NCBI RefSeq assembly: GCF_028368975.1
Contig: NZ_JAQNDM010000002.1
Span: 9,356,425-9,420,424, forward strand
Direction of reading: 5' to 3'
Source of the DNA: Stigmatella ashevillena
GTDB taxonomy: Bacteria; Myxococcota; Myxococcia; Myxococcales; Myxococcaceae
DNA: 64,000 nt
Shown: positions 23,881-32,887 of the stretch, piece by piece
How the letters are laid out: each line of letters opens with the position of its first letter
How positions within the stretch are numbered: position 1 is the first letter of the stretch
The notes under the pieces: model-generated
Told to the model about the DNA's origin: nothing
Database searches by the model: none
The model's input: only the letters and a program-made list of their open reading frames with translations
Translations under genes and position numbers: made by a program

Positions 23881-25053
23881 GGAGGAGGGCGCGTCCGGAT
23901 CCTTGACCGGCGTGAGGGGAGCGGGCGCGGCGAGGGTGGCCCGGTCTGTTGCGAGCAGGTGCGCGGAGGCCACGGGGATGAGCGGGCGCAGGAAGCACTT
24001 CAGCAGGGGCAACATGGACAGCCCGCGCACGATCGCGAGCCCGGCGAAGGCCCACGGCTGGCGCTCCACCTCGGCTGCCGGTGGGAACGCGAAGCGGGTC
24101 CTCTCCGTCCAGAAGCGGCCGTAGCTCTGGAAGAGCTTCCAACGAAAGCCGGGCACCTGCGTGGTGAGCCCGATCCAGAAGCGCAGGAACCAGGGCGGGC
24201 GCCCCGAGGTGTCCGTCCAGGCCCGCGCGCTCTTGCTCGCGGTGAACACCACCACCCAGTAGGCGCTCCAGAGGGGGACGAGCACCGCCAACAGCGGGCG
24301 CGTCATGGGCAGGGGCGCCGCCAGCAGGGACAAGATGGGGATGCCCAGCAGGATGACCACGAAGGAGCGCCAGCGATGGCGCACTTCCTTGACGAGCCAG
24401 CGGAAGTTGATGCGGACGCGCGGGGTGAGGGGGCCATCCTCCGGCTCCAGGTTCGTCAGGAGGCTGGCGTCCCGGGCAATGGCGTCATGGAAGTCCCGTG
24501 AGAGCGCGACGACCACCCACTGGGCGAGCTGCAGGGCGGCGAACAGCGCCGCCCAGAACTCGAACGTGGCGACGTTCGAGAGGTTCTCGGCCTCCAGCTC
24601 GAACTTCACTTCTCTCGGGGAATTCTTTTCTTCCGCTGAAGGAGCCTCCTCAGAGGTCTCCACGCGCACGCCCTCAGGGGAGATGGAGATGCGCACCGGG
24701 GTCTCCTGGCGCGAGGAGACAGAGCGCCTCTGGGAGGAGCGATCCGCCGCCTTCGTGCCCCCGTCCATGAAGAGCAACCCCAGCGCGAGGACGGCCACCG
24801 CCTGGAGGATGCCCACCCACAGGTAGCGCCGCCAGGCCGGCGCGTCTGCGGAGAGGGCGCGGAGCAGGTGATACGGCAGGCACAAGCCGTGGAAGAACGC
24901 ACGGATGGGATGCTTGGGGCTCGGAAGGGTCTGGCGCTGGAAGTGCGTCGCGCCACTGCGTACATCGTCCCACGCGGGGGGACGCTCCAGGCCGTCGGGC
25001 CGGGACGGTATCGGCTTCGCAGCCGGGGAGTCCTGCTCGTTCCACTCGGACAC
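23878..25053 (-). CDS. Unrecognised multi-pass membrane protein
   Basis: This 391-residue protein has a cytosolic N-terminal part (residues 1-75), a first membrane helix near residues 76-95, and a charged loop with Glu/Lys and a predicted beta strand (residues 100-155). Further helices lie at about 165-185, 230-270 and 340-365. No catalytic motif is recognised. It reads like the large family of poorly described myxobacterial membrane proteins. Divergent from the 5'-nucleotidase-like gene. Confidence 0.75.
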   Translation of the reverse strand: MSEWNEQDSPAAKPIPSRPDGLERPPAWDDVRSGATHFQRQTLPSPKHPIRAFFHGLCLPYHLLRALSADAPAWRRYLWVGILQAVAVLALGLLFMDGGTKAADRSSQRRSVSSRQETPVRISISPEGVRVETSEEAPSAEEKNSPREVKFELEAENLSNVATFEFWAALFAALQLAQWVVVALSRDFHDAIARDASLLTNLEPEDGPLTPRVRINFRWLVKEVRHRWRSFVVILLGIPILSLLAAPLPMTRPLLAVLVPLWSAYWVVVFTASKSARAWTDTSGRPPWFLRFWIGLTTQVPGFRWKLFQSYGRFWTERTRFAFPPAAEVERQPWAFAGLAIVRGLSMLPLLKCFLRPLIPVASAHLLATDRATLAAPAPLTPVKDPDAPSS

Positions 25054-25128
25054 GGCTTGAAGGTAGCACAGGCGCCGGGACGCATTCGGAACCTGTCTGG
25101 TTGCCTGATTTATGGTAGACGCGCGCTC

Positions 25129-26739
25129 GTGAGCCCGATCTCTTTGCGAGCCTTCTTTTCAGAGTCCTCTTCGTCTTCTTCCTCGCGGCGCCGCGCCAAG
25201 GGAGCCCTGGCGCTGGCGCTCCTCGGCGGGCTTGCCGCCTGCGAGAAGCCCACGCCGCCGCCCCCGCCCGTTCAGGCCCCGCAGGACGCGGGCCCCACGG
25301 CGCCCGCGGTGCCTCCGGAAGTGACGCTCCTGGTGACGGGCGGTGTGGGTGGGCAGCTGCTGCCCGTGGGCGAGGGAGATCAGCTCAAGGGCGGCGCGGC
25401 GGAGATCCTCGGCCAGTGGGTGGCCGAGGAGAAGCACTGTCCCACCCCGCTGTCGCAAGGGCAGGCCGAGTGCAAGGATCCCGGCACCCTGGTGCTCTCC
25501 ACGGGCGACAACTGGAACGGCCCGGCCATCTCGTCCTTCTTCGTGGGGGAGACCACCTCCGCGGTCATGCGGCGCTTGGGTTACGCGGCCTCGGCCCTGG
25601 GCAACCACGAGCTGGACTACGGGCGTGAGCAGTTCACCAAGAACGCCGCCATCGGTGGCTTCCCGTTCCTGGCCGCCAACCTGAAGGTGAAGGATGCGGC
25701 GCTGGCCAAGGACTTCCAGGTGCCGGCGTTCCAGGTGTTCGAGCGGCACGGCTTCAAGGTGGGCGTGGTGGGGCTGGCCTCCGGCAAGACGGTGTCGGCC
25801 GCGATGGCGGGCCGGGCCGATGGCCTCGAGCTCATCGGTTACGAGGAGGCGCTCACGGGCGCCATTCCCCAGGTGCGGTCGGCGGGCGCCGACGTGGTGG
25901 TGGTGGTGGCGGATGCCTGCCCCTCCGAGCTGAAGCCCCTCGTCGAGAAGCACGCGGACTGGAAGCTGGCGCTGGTGGTGGGCGGTGGCCGGTGCGCCCA
26001 GCCGTTCGAGACGGCGAAGGTGGGCGAGACGTCGATTGTGTCCATCAGCCGCGGGCTCGACAAATACCTGCGCGCCCACATCACCTTTGATCCGAAGAAG
26101 CCCGCCGGGCAGAAGCTCTCCGCGTTGGACGCGAAGCTCATCGCGGTGCCCGCCGGCGCGGGCGCCGCGGCCCCGGATTCCCAGACGGCGCAGATCATCA
26201 ATGGCTTCAAGGAGCAGCTCGATCAGCGGCTCGGCGAGCAGATCGGCTTCACCAAGAAGGGGCTCAAGCAGGACTCCAAGGAGATGGTGCGGTGGATCAC
26301 CGGCTCGATGCGCGAGATCCTCGGCACCGACGCGGTGGTCATCAACCGCAAGGGCCTCCGGCAGGGCCTGCCCGCGGGCCCCATCACCCTGGGCAGCATC
26401 TACTCGGTGTTGCCGTTCGAGAACTCGCTGATGATCACCCAGGTGAAGGGCGCGGACCTGATCAAGGAGCTGGCCAACCCCGAGGCGCTCATCTCGGGCT
26501 TCACGGCGGCCGGCAAGAACAAGTTCAAGGACAGCAAGGGCAAGGCGCTGGATCCCAAGAAGGCATACAAGGTTGCCACCATCGAGTACCTGTACTTCGG
26601 AGGCGATGGCTTCGGGTTCGACAAGCTCGATGCCGAGCCGACCGAGACGGGCATGGCGTGGCAGACGCCGGTCATCGACTGGACGAAGCAGCAGGGCTTC
26701 ACCGAGGCCAAGCCGCTCGAGAAGTCGCTGCCGAAGTAG
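25129..26739 (+). CDS. 5'-nucleotidase-like lipoprotein lacking key metal ligands
   Basis: This 536-residue protein from GTG 25129 has a signal peptide with lipobox G-L-A-A-C (Cys about 38) and a Pro-rich spacer. Residues 60-320 follow the metallophosphatase fold of the UshA/5'-nucleotidase family: S-T-G-D-N-W-N-G and A-L-G-N-H-E-L-D-Y-G are conserved. The C-terminal 5'-nucleotidase domain (residues 340-530) has the usual F-G-G-D-G-F-type substrate loop (YFGGDGFGFDKL). But the first motif, normally T-N-D-x-H-G, reads T-G-G-V-G-G, and the G-G-H-x-H motif reads G-G-G-R-C. Several metal-binding Asp and His residues are gone, so it may bind rather than hydrolyse nucleotides. Confidence 0.85.
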   Translation: MSPISLRAFFSESSSSSSSRRRAKGALALALLGGLAACEKPTPPPPPVQAPQDAGPTAPAVPPEVTLLVTGGVGGQLLPVGEGDQLKGGAAEILGQWVAEEKHCPTPLSQGQAECKDPGTLVLSTGDNWNGPAISSFFVGETTSAVMRRLGYAASALGNHELDYGREQFTKNAAIGGFPFLAANLKVKDAALAKDFQVPAFQVFERHGFKVGVVGLASGKTVSAAMAGRADGLELIGYEEALTGAIPQVRSAGADVVVVVADACPSELKPLVEKHADWKLALVVGGGRCAQPFETAKVGETSIVSISRGLDKYLRAHITFDPKKPAGQKLSALDAKLIAVPAGAGAAAPDSQTAQIINGFKEQLDQRLGEQIGFTKKGLKQDSKEMVRWITGSMREILGTDAVVINRKGLRQGLPAGPITLGSIYSVLPFENSLMITQVKGADLIKELANPEALISGFTAAGKNKFKDSKGKALDPKKAYKVATIEYLYFGGDGFGFDKLDAEPTETGMAWQTPVIDWTKQQGFTEAKPLEKSLPK

Positions 26740-26781
26740 GCCTGCCCGCCCCGGCGGCAATCCAGGCTAGAGTCCGCGCCC

Positions 26782-27783
26782 ATGGACGTGGCGGAGTTCA
26801 TCGAGGCGCGGCGCCCCCGGTGGGAGCAGCTGGAGTCCCTGCTCGACAAGGCAGAGACGGGTGGGCTGCGGCTGCTCAGCCTGGAGGAGGCCCGAGCCCT
26901 CGGGAAGATGTACCGGGCGGTGTCCAGTGACTTGCTCTGGGTCCGTGCCCGGAGCGGCTCCGCCGATGTGAGCGCCTACCTCAATGATCTGGTGGGCCGT
27001 GCCTATGCGCTCACCTACCCGGGCAAGCGCCTGCGGATCGCGGAGGTGTGGGTGTTCGTCTCGCGCGGCTTCCCGGCGCTGCTGCGGCGCGAGTGGCGCA
27101 TGTACCTCGCCTCGGTGCTGATGCTCCTGGCGGGCGCCGGCTTCGGCTACATCGGCATGGTGATGGACCCGGACGCCGCGCACTACCTCGTGCCGGCAGA
27201 GCACCTGAAGATCGACCCCTCCGAGCGCGCGGCCCAGGAGGCCAGCGGGCAGGGGATGTCGGTGGAGGAGCAGGCGTACTTCTCCTCGTTCCTGTTCACC
27301 CACAACATCCAGGTGGCCTTCCTGGCCTTCGCGCTGGGCATCACCGTGGGCATCGGCACCGCGCTGATGCTCTTCGTCAACGGGCTGTTCCTCGGGGCGC
27401 TCGCGCAGGTTTACGCCGCCAAGGGCTTGGCGGGGTGGTTCTGGGCGTGGATCCTCCCGCACGGGATTCCGGAGATCACCGCCATCTGCATCGCTGGCGC
27501 CGCGGGGCTCGTCATCGCCCGGGGGATGGCGGCGCCCCGGGGATTGCCGCGAGGGGTGGCCTTGCGGCAGGAGGCCGTGACGGCGGTGAAGCTGCTGTTC
27601 GGCACGCTGGCGCTCTTCGTGCTCGCGGGCCTCATCGAAGGCACCGTGTCGCAGATTCACCCGCCCCGGTTGTCGGTGGCCTTCAAGGTGTCCTTCGCCC
27701 TGGCCGTGGGGACGGGGGTCTACGCCTACCTGTGCTCGGACTTCCTCCGAGCCTGGCGGGAGGGTGCGTCCCCGTCGCCATGA
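26782..27783 (+). CDS. SpoIIM-family (stage II sporulation protein M-like) membrane protein
   Basis: This 333-residue protein matches the SpoIIM/DUF95 family. A cytosolic N-terminal region (M-D-V-A-E-F-I-E-A-R-R-P-x-W, typical of the family) is followed by about five membrane helices from residue 105. The signature F-F/L-x-H-N-I-x-V-A-F-L-A-F-x-x-G is visible as LFTHNIQVAFLAFALGITVG, with a second at H-G-I-P-E. In Bacillus SpoIIM aids peptidoglycan breakdown in engulfment; in other bacteria the role is unclear. It overlaps the next gene by ATGA. Confidence 0.9.
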   Translation: MDVAEFIEARRPRWEQLESLLDKAETGGLRLLSLEEARALGKMYRAVSSDLLWVRARSGSADVSAYLNDLVGRAYALTYPGKRLRIAEVWVFVSRGFPALLRREWRMYLASVLMLLAGAGFGYIGMVMDPDAAHYLVPAEHLKIDPSERAAQEASGQGMSVEEQAYFSSFLFTHNIQVAFLAFALGITVGIGTALMLFVNGLFLGALAQVYAAKGLAGWFWAWILPHGIPEITAICIAGAAGLVIARGMAAPRGLPRGVALRQEAVTAVKLLFGTLALFVLAGLIEGTVSQIHPPRLSVAFKVSFALAVGTGVYAYLCSDFLRAWREGASPSP

Positions 27784-29672
27784 CGTCCGCTTCCACCAGG
27801 CTCCTGGGGTGGAGCGTGCTCGTGGGGCTGCTGTGGGTGGGTCTCCTGGCCCGGGTGTTTACCCACTTCGATCCGGGCAGCCAGTTGGCGAATGGCTGGA
27901 ACTCGGATGCCGCCGTCACGGTGCTCCAGTCCAATGATCCGGTCTTCGATGCCTTTCGCCTCTACTATTACGGGCAGGATCGCATCGGGGCTTGGCCCTG
28001 GCTCCTCGCGCAGGGCTGGCGGGCGCTCACCGGCTTCGACTGGACCCCGTACCGGGTCTTCCTCTGGCAGGCCACCTGGGCCTGTGGGGCCTGCCTCGCG
28101 CTGCTGGGGCTGCACCGGCAGGTGGGGTGGGTGCTGGCCGCCAGCTTCGCGGCGCTGATCCTGCTGTCCCCCCTGTTCCAGGTGCAGTTGTTCGCTCTCA
28201 GTCAGCCCTTTGGCTGGCAGCTCACGGCGCTGTTTCTCGCGTGGTGGACGCTCACCCGTCTCCTGGAGGGGCTTGCCGGTCCTGGCTTTCGCCGGGCGGC
28301 CGGGGCCTGGGGAAGTGCGGCCACCCTCTTCTCGGTGCTGGCATGCTGGACCTCCCCCACGTCGGGGCCGCTGTTGCTGGTGTGCTTCCTGGTGCAGGGC
28401 AGCCGCGTGGCGCTGCTGGCCCCCCCGGGAGGCGCGCGCTGGCGGTGGTTGGGGGCCGTCCTCCCCGTGGCGGTGGGCATCGGCTTCGAGGCCTGGGTGC
28501 GCCACCTCTTCCACCGCTTCGCCAAGCGCCAGTTCGGGCATGCCTACCGGACGAGCCTGGAGGTGGACACGGGTTACCTCCTGGAGAACGCGGGCGCGGT
28601 GTGGCGCCGGATTCTCGAGGATGCCCTGGGGCCGCTCGTGCTCTTGGGCGTCGCGGGGGGGCTTGCGGCCCTGGGCTTCCTGTTCTGGCACGGGCGCCGC
28701 CGCACCCTGGAGGCCCAGGCGGATCAGGCCGGGCTGGCGGCTCTGACGGTGGCGTTCGCCGCGGCGGCGCTCGCCAATGCGGGCCTCACCGTGCTCGTGC
28801 GCCATGCACGCCTCAACGAGCATGACATCCGCTACCTCGTGCCCACCCTGGTGCTGGGGGGAATGGCCGCGGTCTCGGGCGTCTTCTTTCTGCTGGGGCA
28901 GGTGTCCTTCCTGCGCGCCCGGCGGGGGGCCGTAGCGGCCCTGACCGCCGCAGGGCTCGTCGCGGGCGGCCACCTGTTCTTGAGGCCTCGGGCTCCCGCG
29001 CCGCTCCTGGAGATGGCGCAGGAGGCGGCGGACGCGGTCGTCTCCCGCGCTGCCGGCACGGTATTGCTGGGCGGCTATTGGGACACGTACCTGGTGGGGG
29101 CGCTGGATCCCGCGCACCGGTTGCCGGTGCTCGCGGTCGATGGGGATTACCAGCGCACGCCCTTCTGGGTGCCCCGGGTGCGCGAGGCCCAGGAGGTGCT
29201 GGTCTCCTTCGCCGGGGAGCGGTGGGCCGGAACCGCCGAGCAGCCCAACCCGTGGCTCTTGCAGTTCGGGGCGCCTTTCCAGCTCGCCGAGGCACGCTGG
29301 GCCGTCCTTCCGCCGTTCCATTTCGCGCGCTACCGCAGCGTGCGCGCACAGGCCCTGCCGGTGCGGCTCGACCCGGAGCGGGGCTTTGCCCCTTGCCAGC
29401 CCGGTGCTTCGCTCACCGTGCATTTCGAGCAGCCCGTGGCGCGAGGCGTGCTCTTGGTGGGCACCCGGACGTCGGCCGCGGGGCTCGAGGTGGAGGCCCC
29501 CGGGGCGGTGGAGGCACGGCTGGAGGGCCTGCCGAGCCTGTGGGTGGTGCACCTGGCTGCGGGTGAGCAGCCGCTGCGGCAGGTGACGTTGCACCAGCGG
29601 GCCGAGCAGAGGACCGAGGAGTGCTGGTTCGGCGGAGTGGCCCTCGTGGCCGGCGATCAGAAGATGCGCTGA
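27780..29672 (+). CDS. Polytopic membrane protein, glycosyltransferase-like
   Basis: This 630-residue protein has about ten to twelve membrane helices in residues 8-410 and a soluble C-terminal part of about 220 residues. The first extracytoplasmic loop holds acidic residues (NGWNSDAAV) like GT-C type membrane glycosyltransferases, and the overall plan fits that class, but I see no decisive motif. It starts inside the stop of the SpoIIM-like gene (ATGA), so the two are translationally coupled. Its 3' end overlaps the convergent oxidase gene by 16 bases. Confidence 0.7.
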   Translation: MTSASTRLLGWSVLVGLLWVGLLARVFTHFDPGSQLANGWNSDAAVTVLQSNDPVFDAFRLYYYGQDRIGAWPWLLAQGWRALTGFDWTPYRVFLWQATWACGACLALLGLHRQVGWVLAASFAALILLSPLFQVQLFALSQPFGWQLTALFLAWWTLTRLLEGLAGPGFRRAAGAWGSAATLFSVLACWTSPTSGPLLLVCFLVQGSRVALLAPPGGARWRWLGAVLPVAVGIGFEAWVRHLFHRFAKRQFGHAYRTSLEVDTGYLLENAGAVWRRILEDALGPLVLLGVAGGLAALGFLFWHGRRRTLEAQADQAGLAALTVAFAAAALANAGLTVLVRHARLNEHDIRYLVPTLVLGGMAAVSGVFFLLGQVSFLRARRGAVAALTAAGLVAGGHLFLRPRAPAPLLEMAQEAADAVVSRAAGTVLLGGYWDTYLVGALDPAHRLPVLAVDGDYQRTPFWVPRVREAQEVLVSFAGERWAGTAEQPNPWLLQFGAPFQLAEARWAVLPPFHFARYRSVRAQALPVRLDPERGFAPCQPGASLTVHFEQPVARGVLLVGTRTSAAGLEVEAPGAVEARLEGLPSLWVVHLAAGEQPLRQVTLHQRAEQRTEECWFGGVALVAGDQKMR

Positions 29673-31111
29673 CCCGGCGTGAGGATGTGGTCCGGATCGA
29701 ACGCTTCCTTGGAGGCTTGGAAGAGTCCCCACAGGGGCTGGAAGTGCTCACACCACTCGGAGGGGTTTTTCGGCCCCGAGCTGATGGGGTAGGCCTTGCC
29801 CCCGATGTCGGCGAGCTGCTCGAGAAAGAGCTGATTCTTCGCGAGCAATGCCGTCACGTTGTCCGGGGTCGGCGGGACGGCGGTGCGCAGCAGCGACAGC
29901 AGGAAGGTATGCCGCCCGGCCGGCACGCGGAGAAAGGGCGCGGTGAGCGCCTGGTTGCGGAAGGGGTAGAGCAGGATGGTGCCCTGGCCCATTTCCGCCT
30001 CGGGGGTCTGGTCGAGCACCTGCTCCACGTAGGAGGTGACGGACCGCCCGGGGACGAACACGTTCAGCCACGGGTGGGGCAGTTGCCAGACGCCCAGGCC
30101 CTTGAGGAACTCCACCAACGGCGCCAGGCGGTTGGTGAAGTCGAAGTAGCTGCTGTCTTGCACCGCCAGCGTGCCGGGTTGGAAGGACAGGCCTTGGAGC
30201 AGCACCGCATTGTCCGGCTCGGCCTCGGGGCTGAAGTACTTCACCGCTTCCAACTGGTAGGACCGGACGCCCCCCGAGACGGAGATGGAGCCCTCGACAT
30301 AGTCGAAGCGGCCGTCCTCGATGAGCTTCTCCTGGTCCGCCACGAGGCCCGCGAGCTGGGAGTACGCCGCCGTATAAGTCCGCGCGCGCGGGGGCACGGC
30401 CACCAGCCGGATCCTCGCTCGGACGATGATGCCGAACTGCCCCAGCCCGCTGCGCACGGAGTCGAACAGCGGCTTGCGGTGGACGGGCGAGCAGCGCACC
30501 CGCTCGCCGCGGCCGGTCACCACCTCCAGCTCTAGGACGTTGTCCACCTGGAGGCCATGGCGGAAAGCCTGTCCCCCAATGCCGCCCACCGACAGCGTCC
30601 CTCCGATGCTCAGGTCGATGAAGTCGGTCAGGGTCGGAGGGCTCTTGCCCAGGGGAAGGGTGGCCTGCAGCAGATGGATCCACCGCACCCCTGCGTCCAC
30701 CCACGCGCTGGTCGGGGTGATTTCATGGATGGTGGAGAGCGCGGACATGTCGATGAGCACGCCGGCCTCGACCTGGGCCTGGCCGCCCGTGCTGTGGCTC
30801 TCGCCAATGCCCCGTGTGCCCGCGACCTTCAGCCGGTGCCTTCGCGCGAAGCGGACCACTTTGACAATGTCCTCGACCGAGCCGGGGATGAGCACTGCCC
30901 AGGGCGTGCGGTGGACGATGTGACCGAAGTCGTCCGCGGCCTGCTGCCGGGCCGCCGTGTCCAGCAGCAACTGTCCGTCGAACGGAGGGAGGCTCAGCGC
31001 GCCGGGCTCGTCACCGGAGGCCCAACTGCGGCTCACCGGGTTGAAGGCGGTGACCGCCGCCATCAACGCGCCTTGGAGGATGGACCGGCGTGGAAGGGCT
31101 CCGCTCGACAT
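29657..31111 (-). CDS. Tat-exported FAD oxidase, cytokinin-dehydrogenase-like
   Basis: This 484-residue protein has a twin-arginine signal (PRRSILQGAL) and an A-rich core, so it is probably folded in the cytosol and exported. Residues 65-235 form a PCMH-type FAD domain. The S-H-S-T-G-G-Q-A motif aligns with G-H-S-x-x-G-Q-A of plant and bacterial cytokinin dehydrogenases, where the His holds FAD covalently. The C-terminus (W-C-E-H-F-x-P-L-W, F-D-P-D-H-I-L-T-P-G-Q) is typical of that family. The substrate is inferred only; a related amine or alcohol is equally possible. Divergent from an FGGY kinase gene with a 147-base gap. Confidence 0.85.
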   Translation of the reverse strand: MSSGALPRRSILQGALMAAVTAFNPVSRSWASGDEPGALSLPPFDGQLLLDTAARQQAADDFGHIVHRTPWAVLIPGSVEDIVKVVRFARRHRLKVAGTRGIGESHSTGGQAQVEAGVLIDMSALSTIHEITPTSAWVDAGVRWIHLLQATLPLGKSPPTLTDFIDLSIGGTLSVGGIGGQAFRHGLQVDNVLELEVVTGRGERVRCSPVHRKPLFDSVRSGLGQFGIIVRARIRLVAVPPRARTYTAAYSQLAGLVADQEKLIEDGRFDYVEGSISVSGGVRSYQLEAVKYFSPEAEPDNAVLLQGLSFQPGTLAVQDSSYFDFTNRLAPLVEFLKGLGVWQLPHPWLNVFVPGRSVTSYVEQVLDQTPEAEMGQGTILLYPFRNQALTAPFLRVPAGRHTFLLSLLRTAVPPTPDNVTALLAKNQLFLEQLADIGGKAYPISSGPKNPSEWCEHFQPLWGLFQASKEAFDPDHILTPGQRIF

Positions 31112-31156
31112 GGGGGTCTCGCTTTCCGTCTCCCGGGGGACAGACGCACTATTCCA

Positions 31157-31181
31157 CATTAGCTGGTTTTTTACACTAATG
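31157..31181. promoter_or_regulatory. Possible operator in the oxidase/kinase divergent region
   Basis: CATTAG, 13 bases (T-rich), CTAATG, in the AT-rich centre of the intergenic region. Could be a regulator site for both genes. Short arms, so weak. Confidence 0.3.
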
Positions 31182-31258
31182 ACGTCCGGAGAGGTTTCCC
31201 CTCTGTCGAGGTGGCTTCGGGTAGATTTCGCGCGCCGCTCGCCGTGGGAGGGGGATAG

Positions 31259-32848
31259 GTGCCGAACGCTCGCAGTCCAGCCATTCTGGCCATCGATCTG
31301 GGAACGTCGGCCGTGAAGCTCGCCGCCGTGACGACGCGGGGCGTCATCCTGGGCGGAGAGGTGGAGCCGCTCCCGCTGTCCTTGCTGCCCGAGGGGGGCG
31401 CGGAGCAGGACCCCGAGAGCTGGTGGTCGGCCATCGTGAGGGCCGCGCGGCGGCTGCTGGACCGGGAGGGTGTCTCGGCGGCGGACATCGTGGGGGTCAA
31501 CTGTAGCTGCCAGTGGTCTGGCACGGTCGCCGTGGACGAGCAGGGGCGGCCCCTGCACCCGGCCATCCTCTGGATGGATTCCCGCGGCGCCCCGCATGTG
31601 CGGCGGCTGACCCGGGGGCTCGTCTCCATCGAGGGGTACGGCCTGGGCAAGCTGTACACCTGGCTGAGGCTGACGGGGGGCGTGCCCAGCATGTCCGGGA
31701 AGGATCCGGTGGGGCACATCCTGTACCTGCGGCACGAGCACCCGGAGATCTACCGGAACACCTACAAATTCCTCGAGCCGAAGGACTGGCTCAACCTGCG
31801 GCTGAGTGGAAAGTTCGCCGCCTCGCACGACTCCATCACCTTGCACTGGGTGACGGACAACCGGGACCTGTCGCGGGTGGGCTACGACGATCGCCTGCTG
31901 GCGATGACGGGCCTCCACCGCGAGAAGCTGCCCGATCTGCTCCCGGCCGCGTCCGTCGTGGGGCCGCTGCGGCCCGAGGTGGCTCGCGAGCTGGGGCTGG
32001 GCGAGCACGTCCAGGTGGTGACGGGTGCCCCGGACATCATGGCGGCGGCCATCGGCTCGGGCGCGGTCCGCGACTTCGAGTCCCACCTGTGCGTGGGCAC
32101 GTCCTCGTGGCTGAGCTGCCATGTGCCCTACAAGAGGGCGGACGTCCTGCACCAGTTGGGCACGGTGCCTTCGGCGATCCCCGGCCGCTACATGCTCCTC
32201 AACGAGCAGGAGTCCGCTGGCATCTGCCTGTCTCAGCTCAAGGATCTGCTCTTCGATACCCAGGATGCGGCCACCGTGCCCAACTCCCAGGAAATCTATG
32301 CCCGCTTCGAGCAAGCGGCCGCGCGCGTTCCTGCGGGGAGTGACCAGGTCATCTTCCTGCCGTGGCTCAACGGCGAGCGCTCACCCGTGGAGGATCCGCG
32401 GATGCGGGGGGGCTTCCTCAACCAGTCGCTTCAGACGACGCGCGGGCACTTGGTGCGGGCGGTGATGGAGGGCGTGGCCTACAACAGCCGGTGGTTGCTC
32501 TCTTATGTAGAGCCCTTCCTGGGACGGAAGCTGGAGGGCATCCGGCTGATTGGCGGCGGGGCCCGCTCACGGGTGTGGTGTCAGATCCTCGCCGACGTGC
32601 TGGACCGGCCCATCCACCAGGTGGACGAGCCCGTGCTGGCCAACGCCCGGGGCGCGGCGTTCCAGGCGGCGCTGGCGCTCAAGCACCTCACGTTGGAGGA
32701 GATGCCGGGGCTCGTTCCCATCACCCACATCTACGAGCCCAACGCCACCCACCGCAGGCTCTACGACGAGCTGTTTCACGAGTTCTTGAATCTCTACAAG
32801 GCCAACAAGGCCATCTTCGCGCGCCTCAATCGCTCCCGGAGCGCTTGA
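31259..32848 (+). CDS. FGGY-family carbohydrate kinase, xylulokinase-like
   Basis: This 529-residue protein has the family length. The N-terminal phosphate-binding loop is A-I-D-L-G-T-S-A-V-K; the second conserved stretch W-M-D-S-R and the C-terminal G-G-G-A-R-S-R-V-W ATP site are visible. The family phosphorylates sugars such as xylulose, glycerol or ribulose. It starts at GTG after GGGAGGGGG. The 39-base gap to the S1P-lyase-like gene suggests co-transcription. The substrate cannot be read from the sequence. Confidence 0.9.
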   Translation: MPNARSPAILAIDLGTSAVKLAAVTTRGVILGGEVEPLPLSLLPEGGAEQDPESWWSAIVRAARRLLDREGVSAADIVGVNCSCQWSGTVAVDEQGRPLHPAILWMDSRGAPHVRRLTRGLVSIEGYGLGKLYTWLRLTGGVPSMSGKDPVGHILYLRHEHPEIYRNTYKFLEPKDWLNLRLSGKFAASHDSITLHWVTDNRDLSRVGYDDRLLAMTGLHREKLPDLLPAASVVGPLRPEVARELGLGEHVQVVTGAPDIMAAAIGSGAVRDFESHLCVGTSSWLSCHVPYKRADVLHQLGTVPSAIPGRYMLLNEQESAGICLSQLKDLLFDTQDAATVPNSQEIYARFEQAAARVPAGSDQVIFLPWLNGERSPVEDPRMRGGFLNQSLQTTRGHLVRAVMEGVAYNSRWLLSYVEPFLGRKLEGIRLIGGGARSRVWCQILADVLDRPIHQVDEPVLANARGAAFQAALALKHLTLEEMPGLVPITHIYEPNATHRRLYDELFHEFLNLYKANKAIFARLNRSRSA

Positions 32849-32887
32849 GTCCAGGCACGCGAGGAACCCCTCTTACGGAAGGACGCC

